Of a stretch of DNA of 10,979 nt, positions 6,520-10,979 are shown piece after piece. This stretch comes from Verrucomicrobiota bacterium (lineage in GTDB: Bacteria; Verrucomicrobiota; Verrucomicrobiia; Limisphaerales; UBA9464). Made by a program: the position numbers and the translations under genes. Each line of letters opens with the position of its first letter. Positions within the stretch are counted from its first letter, which is position 1. Below the pieces are notes generated by a model. That model made no database searches, was not told where the DNA came from, and saw only the letters and a list, made by a program, of their open reading frames with translations. Where the stretch lies: NCBI GenBank assembly GCA_947464705.1, contig CANHYD010000044.1, forward strand, positions 1-10,979, in the 5' to 3' direction.

Positions 6520-9500
6520 ATGAGTCTGCCAAGACATGTTCGTTGGATCCTGATGGCCCTACTGGGGACAGGCTCTTTTTTGACCTCAGGGATGGCTGCG
6601 GATGGAACATCGGGCAAACGCCCCAATGTCGTCCTGATTCTGGCCGACGATTTGGGTTTCTCGGACCTCGGCTGTTACGGAGGCGAAATCCCGACGCCTC
6701 AACTAGATGCCCTCGCCTCAGAGGGGCTTCGCTACACCCAGTTCTACAATACGGCCCGCTGTTGGCCTTCCCGCGCTTCGGCTCTGAGCGGCTTCTACGC
6801 CCAACAGGTTCGACGGGACACCGTCCCCGGCGTCCAAAGTGGCAACAATGGTAAACGGCCATCGTGGGCCAGACTCCTGCCTGAATACCTCAGAGACTTG
6901 GGGTATCGCTCCTACCATTCCGGAAAATGGCATGTGGACGGGAAGCCCTTGGCCCATGGGTTCGACCGATCCTATCGATTGGACGATCACGATCGTTACT
7001 TTGCGCCCCGTCTCCACTCGGAGGATGAGGTTGCCCTGGAGCCTGTCCCTGCCCAATCCAACTACTACGCGACCACCGCGATTGCAGACCATGCAATCCG
7101 ATGCCTGAAGGACCATGCGTCCCGCTTTGGGCAACAACCGTTCTTCAGTCTCGTGGCCTTCACGGCGCCGCATTTCCCGCTCCAGGCTCCTGCTAGCGAT
7201 GTGGATCGGCACCGCAACCGCTACCTAACCGGATGGGACCAACTTCGGGAGGAACGCTGGAATCGAATCCGTTCGTCCAATCTGATCTCTGGAACGCTGC
7301 CTCCCATGGAGCGTGAAATCGGGCCGCCCTACGACTTTCCCGATGCGTTGAAGGCCTTGGGGGGCAACGAGGTGAACCGGCCACGGCCTTGGGTGGAACT
7401 TTCCCCCAGCCAACGTCGCTTTCAGGCCGACAAGATGTCAGTTCACGCCGCCATGGTGGACCGAATGGACCGGGAGATCGGGCGGATCGTCGCGCTACTC
7501 CGGGCACAGGGTCATTTCGAAGACACCCTGCTAGTTTTCCTCTCCGACAATGGTGCGAGCGCCGAGATGATGGTTCGCGGAGACGGACACGCTGCGGATG
7601 CCTTGTGCGGAACCGGAGCCAGCTTCTTGAGCATTGGCCCGGGATGGTCGTCATTAGCCAACACGCCGTTCCGCCGGCACAAGACCTGGGTCCATGAAGG
7701 GGGTATTTCCACCCCGCTGATCGTCCATTGGCCTCAAGGAATCACTGAGCGCGGCGCACTGCGAACCACCCCGGGCCACGTCATCGATCTGGTCCCTACG
7801 ATTCTGGAATTGGCCGGAGGCAACTGGCCCCCCAAAGATTCCCCTCTGGAAATGCCGAAGCCACCCGGACACAGCCTCGTCCGGACCTTTGCCCGAGACA
7901 CGGACCTGCAGCGGGAGTCCATCTGGTGGCAGCATGAAGGTAACCGGGCCCTTCGGGAGGGTGACTGGAAGATCGTGGCCGCCGGCGCCAACAGTGCCTG
8001 GGAACTCTACAATCTCGGTGAGGACCGGTGTGAAACTGCCAATCTCGCGTCCCAATACCCCGACCGGGTTCAGGCCATGGCTGCCCGCTGGGAAAGCTTG
8101 ACCGCATCCCATACGGCGACGGCTCGAAATACCGCAAGCCACCCGTTCCCCCAATGGAAACACTCGGGGTCCATGTTCATCCTGACAACACCCGATGGCG
8201 CCCACCTGCCGGAGGGGATCACGCTGGAGTCTTTTCCCTTACTGGTTCGGTTGGACGGCGATGGGTTCAACTTCTCGCAAGCCTGTCCCCATGGAGAGGA
8301 CCTGCGCTTCTCCACGCCCGAGGGGCGACCACTGCCCTTCGAAATCGAATCGTGGGATGCCAACAACCGATCCGCCGCCATTTGGGTGCTGATCCCGCAA
8401 ATCCGCGGCAACCATCGCCAGGAACTCCGCCTGCACTGGGGCAACCCAACCGCCCAAAACCTCTCCCGCGGCACCGAGGTCTTCAACCAATCCAATGGGT
8501 ACATCGGAACCTGGCACCTCGGAGATTCCGTTGAGGACATCACTGGATCTGTGAGTTCGGAAAACCGTGGAACCTCACTCACCCGGGGGATCATCGGAAC
8601 CGCCCGAAACTTCAAGGAGGGCCGGGGCATTTTTGGAGGGAACACACAAAACCGCTACCCCGCCGGCGATGCCCCGCATACCTCGCAGGCTTGGTTTCGA
8701 GCAGACCAAGCCAACGGTCGCATCCTCGCTTGGGGCAATGAACAGGCCCAAGGCAAGGTGGTGCTTCACTACGCCAGCCCGCCTCAGATCCGGTTGGATT
8801 GCTATTTTTCCGGAGCCAATGTCGCCACCCAGAACCCGGTTCCCGCCCATCAATGGACCCAAGTCGTCCACACCTGGGAAGCGGGCGAATCCAAGGTCTA
8901 TATCAATGGAGTCTTGGATGGGGTTTCCCGGACTCCGAGAGCTCCGCTGAATCTGCGGCAACCGGCTCAGCTGTGGATTGGCGGCTGGTACGACCAGTTT
9001 GATTTCAACGGCGTTATCGATGAAGTCCGCGTTTCAAACCGGGTTCGAAGCCCGGATTGGATCCATTTCGAGTATGAAAACCAAAAAATGCTGCAAACGG
9101 CTGTGGGACCCATGGTCCGGACCGGACGCGATTTCGGTGTGACCGCGGAACAGCCCCAGGGACAGGCTCCATTCAAACAGGGACAGGCTGTTGTGAACGA
9201 GGGACAGGCTCTGGGATTAGTGGCAACGGCCGGGGGCGCTCAACGGGTATGGTGGTCTCGGCGGGTGGGCGAGGGACAGGCTGCGTCGGTGGTGGCGGTC
9301 AACCAGTTCCGCTACTCGCTCCCGGCAGGCCGGGTCTCGGGCAATCAAACCGTTACCCTCACCTTCCATGCCGCCTATCCGGAGGGCGTCCGCCAGCAGG
9401 AGATCCGTGTCACCGTCCGCGAGGCCATCCCCGATCCGGAGTTCTCGCTGAAGGCACCAAGCCGCTGGAATGGCCGTAGCCCCCTCTCGCTGAAGGTCCA

Positions 9501-10979
9501 ACTTCAATCAACGGAGGCAGCCCTGATCGCTGCCGGAGCCTCGCCACTGAAAGTGACCTGGTCGGTGGAACCGCTGGCCACAATCCGGGAAACCCAAGGC
9601 AACGACCTGATTCTGAAACGTGCCCTCCAGGGCGGCCCATTGACGGTGACCGCCACGCTGGACAATGGGGGCACACCGATCCGCAGATCGGTGACCCTGT
9701 CGGTGCAGCCTCCCAGCCATGATGCTTGGGTTCCGCGAGTTCCCGAATCCACGGAGTTGCCGCAGGACAACCAATTCTACGCCCGAAACGACCGCAATGA
9801 GGGAACTCTGATGGCGACAGGCTCCTTCCAGGAACCCACTGAGGCGGTGGTGGTTCGATTGTTGGCCCAGAATGCATCGGGGACTGGGGACAGGCTCGTG
9901 ATGCACCGCCGCGAACGCTTGGGGGGCGATCGCACGTTCCGCATCGAGCTGCCGCTGAAGCCCGGGCTGATTGCATACCGCTTCGAATTGGCACGCATCC
10001 ATGCGGGACGGGAAATCCGAATCCACACGGCCACCAATCTCGTTTGCGGGGACGCCTACCTCATCGACGGACAATCCAATGCGGTCGCCACGGATTGGGG
10101 TCCGGACAAACCCGACTTTCAAAGCAACTGGATCCGATCCTTCGGCAGCATGGGCCACGAAACAGCCGAGTCAGGCTCCTGGGGCACGGCCGTCCATCGA
10201 GGGCGGGACAACGAACGCCATCAGGTGGGCTACTGGGCCATGGAGCTGGGTCGCCACCTGGTTGAAACCCACCAGATCCCGGTGTGTTTCCTCAATGGTG
10301 CGGTGGGCGGCAGCCGCATCGATCAACACCAGCGCAACCCGACTCAGCCGACAGATCCATCGACTATTTATGGACGTTTGCTGGCCAGAGCCCGCGCGGC
10401 TCGGCTAACCCACGGCCTCCGTGCCGTGATCTGGCACCAGGGCGAAAACGATCAGGGTGCTGATGGGCCCAGTGGGGGCTACGGCTGGGAAACGTACCGA
10501 ACGCTCTTCATCGATCTGGCCGCTGCCTGGGCCACCGATTACCCGAACCTGCGTCATCACTACGCCTTCCAGATTTGGCCCAAGGCCTGTTCCATGGGCT
10601 CCGACGGCTCGGACAATCGACTCCGGGAGGTGCAGCGGAATCTCCCCTCGGCTCTATCGCGCCTGACAGTGATGTCCACCCTGGGCATCCAACCTCCCGG
10701 GGGATGCCACTATCCGGCCCAAGGCTATGCAGAGATGGCCCGGCTGATCGCCCCACTCATCGACCGCGATCTGCACCGTGTCCGCGCCGGGCGCTCCGTC
10801 ACCGCACCAAATCTAGTCCGAGCCGGTTATCGAGATTTGGCTCAATCACAACTGGTCTTGGAGTTCGATCAACCCGTCGGCTGGGATCCCACACTGATCT
10901 CGGAGTTCTGGCTCGATGGAGTCCAGGGCCGAGTGGCTTCCGGGCTCACCGAGGGCCATCGATTAATCCTGACGCTTCG
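6520..10979 (+). CDS. Giant secreted sulfatase-DUF2341-LamG-SASA esterase fusion (3' end beyond window)
   Basis: At least 1486 codons are open without a stop to the right edge. MSLPRHVRWILMALL starts a signal peptide, probably cleaved after GMAA (residue 27). The S1-type sulfatase spans about 33-525: metal ligands Asp43/Asp44 (ILADDLG), formylglycine site C81-W-P-S-R85, SGKWH with Lys136/His138, His218 (TAPHFP), D343-N344 (SDNG), Lys388 (HKTWVHEGG). DUF2341 follows (about 545-645), then a LamG/concanavalin-like domain (about 660-850, ending VIDEVRVSNRVRS). Ig-like segments cover about 868-1068. An Ig-like lead-in (NQFYARNDRNEG) precedes a SASA/SGNH carbohydrate esterase with nucleophile Ser1186 (DGQSN), W1305-H-Q-G-E-N-D and likely catalytic His1397 (CHYPAQGYAEMA). 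Another beta-rich segment runs to the edge. It probably acts outside the cytoplasm on sulfated, acylated glycans; the substrate is inferred. Sulfatase activity needs an FGE or anSME maturase, not seen here. Eight exact repeat copies and one degenerate copy lie inside, mostly in linkers. Confidence 0.92.
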   Translation, partial: MSLPRHVRWILMALLGTGSFLTSGMAADGTSGKRPNVVLILADDLGFSDLGCYGGEIPTPQLDALASEGLRYTQFYNTARCWPSRASALSGFYAQQVRRDTVPGVQSGNNGKRPSWARLLPEYLRDLGYRSYHSGKWHVDGKPLAHGFDRSYRLDDHDRYFAPRLHSEDEVALEPVPAQSNYYATTAIADHAIRCLKDHASRFGQQPFFSLVAFTAPHFPLQAPASDVDRHRNRYLTGWDQLREERWNRIRSSNLISGTLPPMEREIGPPYDFPDALKALGGNEVNRPRPWVELSPSQRRFQADKMSVHAAMVDRMDREIGRIVALLRAQGHFEDTLLVFLSDNGASAEMMVRGDGHAADALCGTGASFLSIGPGWSSLANTPFRRHKTWVHEGGISTPLIVHWPQGITERGALRTTPGHVIDLVPTILELAGGNWPPKDSPLEMPKPPGHSLVRTFARDTDLQRESIWWQHEGNRALREGDWKIVAAGANSAWELYNLGEDRCETANLASQYPDRVQAMAARWESLTASHTATARNTASHPFPQWKHSGSMFILTTPDGAHLPEGITLESFPLLVRLDGDGFNFSQACPHGEDLRFSTPEGRPLPFEIESWDANNRSAAIWVLIPQIRGNHRQELRLHWGNPTAQNLSRGTEVFNQSNGYIGTWHLGDSVEDITGSVSSENRGTSLTRGIIGTARNFKEGRGIFGGNTQNRYPAGDAPHTSQAWFRADQANGRILAWGNEQAQGKVVLHYASPPQIRLDCYFSGANVATQNPVPAHQWTQVVHTWEAGESKVYINGVLDGVSRTPRAPLNLRQPAQLWIGGWYDQFDFNGVIDEVRVSNRVRSPDWIHFEYENQKMLQTAVGPMVRTGRDFGVTAEQPQGQAPFKQGQAVVNEGQALGLVATAGGAQRVWWSRRVGEGQAASVVAVNQFRYSLPAGRVSGNQTVTLTFHAAYPEGVRQQEIRVTVREAIPDPEFSLKAPSRWNGRSPLSLKVQLQSTEAALIAAGASPLKVTWSVEPLATIRETQGNDLILKRALQGGPLTVTATLDNGGTPIRRSVTLSVQPPSHDAWVPRVPESTELPQDNQFYARNDRNEGTLMATGSFQEPTEAVVVRLLAQNASGTGDRLVMHRRERLGGDRTFRIELPLKPGLIAYRFELARIHAGREIRIHTATNLVCGDAYLIDGQSNAVATDWGPDKPDFQSNWIRSFGSMGHETAESGSWGTAVHRGRDNERHQVGYWAMELGRHLVETHQIPVCFLNGAVGGSRIDQHQRNPTQPTDPSTIYGRLLARARAARLTHGLRAVIWHQGENDQGADGPSGGYGWETYRTLFIDLAAAWATDYPNLRHHYAFQIWPKACSMGSDGSDNRLREVQRNLPSALSRLTVMSTLGIQPPGGCHYPAQGYAEMARLIAPLIDRDLHRVRAGRSVTAPNLVRAGYRDLAQSQLVLEFDQPVGWDPTLISEFWLDGVQGRVASGLTEGHRLILTL
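6564..6574 (+). repeat. RGGGACAGGCT repeat copy (in sulfatase signal peptide)
   Basis: Exact copy GGGGACAGGCT, read as G-T-G-S (residues 16-19) in the signal peptide. It is a perfect 11-bp inverted partner of the copy at 6501-6511, with the start codon between them. Confidence 0.9.
7040..7050 (-). repeat. RGGGACAGGCT repeat copy
   Basis: The + strand reads AGCCTGTCCCT, encoding E-P-V-P (174-177) in what looks like a surface segment of the sulfatase domain, between the HGFD motif and the next conserved helix. Confidence 0.85.
8280..8290 (-). repeat. RGGGACAGGCT repeat copy
   Basis: The + strand reads AGCCTGTCCCC, encoding Q-A-C-P (587-590) within the DUF2341 domain. The frame differs from that used at 7040. 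Confidence 0.85.
9158..9282 (+). repeat. Four-copy RGGGACAGGCT cluster with 21-bp phasing
   Basis: Exact AGGGACAGGCT at 9158-9168, 9179-9189 and 9200-9210 (start-to-start exactly 21 bp, twice), and again at 9272-9282, 72 bp further on. The 10-base spacers are unrelated to one another. All four are read in one frame as GQA (881-883, 888-890, 895-897, 919-921), in the region after the LamG-like domain. Multiples of three keep the frame. Confidence 0.93.
9814..9823 (+). repeat. Degenerate repeat copy (one mismatch)
   Basis: GCGACAGGCT differs from the 10-base core at one position and is followed by CC, as in several exact copies. It encodes A-T-G-S (1099-1102) in the Ig-like lead-in to the esterase. 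A chance near match is possible. Confidence 0.5.
9886..9896 (+). repeat. RGGGACAGGCT repeat copy
   Basis: Exact GGGGACAGGCT, encoding G-D-R-L (1123-1126) in the Ig-like lead-in of the SASA esterase. The frame differs from that of the 9158-9282 cluster. Confidence 0.85.

Noticed and set aside
9158..9282. CRISPR-like array of short direct repeats
   Set aside because: The repeats are 11 bp with 10-bp spacers, lie in frame within a coding region, and occur singly elsewhere on both strands; no cas gene is present.
9410..10158. Long minus-strand open frames opposite the sulfatase-esterase gene
   Set aside because: Their products are rich in Arg, Pro, Ser and Gly and show no family features; they are shadows of the GC-biased coding strand.
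10584..10593. GGCCTGTTCC in the esterase domain as a repeat copy
   Set aside because: Two mismatches to the core; not distinguishable from chance.

Overview
The window looks like chromosomal DNA from a moderately GC-rich member of the PVC group, most likely Verrucomicrobiota and less likely Planctomycetota. The evidence is indirect: a large secreted sulfatase/carbohydrate-esterase protein with DUF2341 and LamG-like modules, a secreted alpha/beta hydrolase of a type I associate with PVC bacteria, almost no Shine-Dalgarno sequences, and no IS element, phage or plasmid gene. No RNA gene was found.

Layout. Positions 1-381 hold no recognisable gene: an unidentified open frame enters from the left edge and stops at 183, and a cluster of overlapping palindromes (330-372) sits just upstream of the first gene. 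At 382-2469 (+) is a secreted alpha/beta-hydrolase (putative esterase/peptidase). It converges on alaS (2495-5236, -), a complete alanyl-tRNA synthetase. After a 221-base divergent intergenic region come a stand-alone response-regulator receiver (5458-5856, +) and a small lipoprotein with a carboxypeptidase-regulatory-like fold (5856-6329, +), which overlap by one base. A 190-base gap then leads to a very large secreted protein (6520 to beyond 10979, +). It joins an arylsulfatase, a DUF2341 domain, a LamG-like domain, Ig-like segments and a SASA/SGNH carbohydrate esterase. It probably removes sulfate and acyl groups from the same extracellular polysaccharide or glycan.

The most striking signal is not a gene. 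The 11-mer RGGGACAGGCT (reverse complement AGCCTGTCCCY) occurs 15 times exactly, plus one near copy. About 0.02 copies of the 10-base core would be expected by chance. Copies lie on both strands, in intergenic DNA and inside genes, and are read in several reading frames, so the conserved object is DNA or RNA rather than a peptide. They are absent from alaS and the receiver gene and concentrated in genes for exported proteins and their spacers. Three copies in the giant gene are phased exactly 21 bp apart, and one perfect inverted pair brackets that gene's start codon. This dispersed-repeat system and the sulfatase-esterase fusion are the two things most worth following up.
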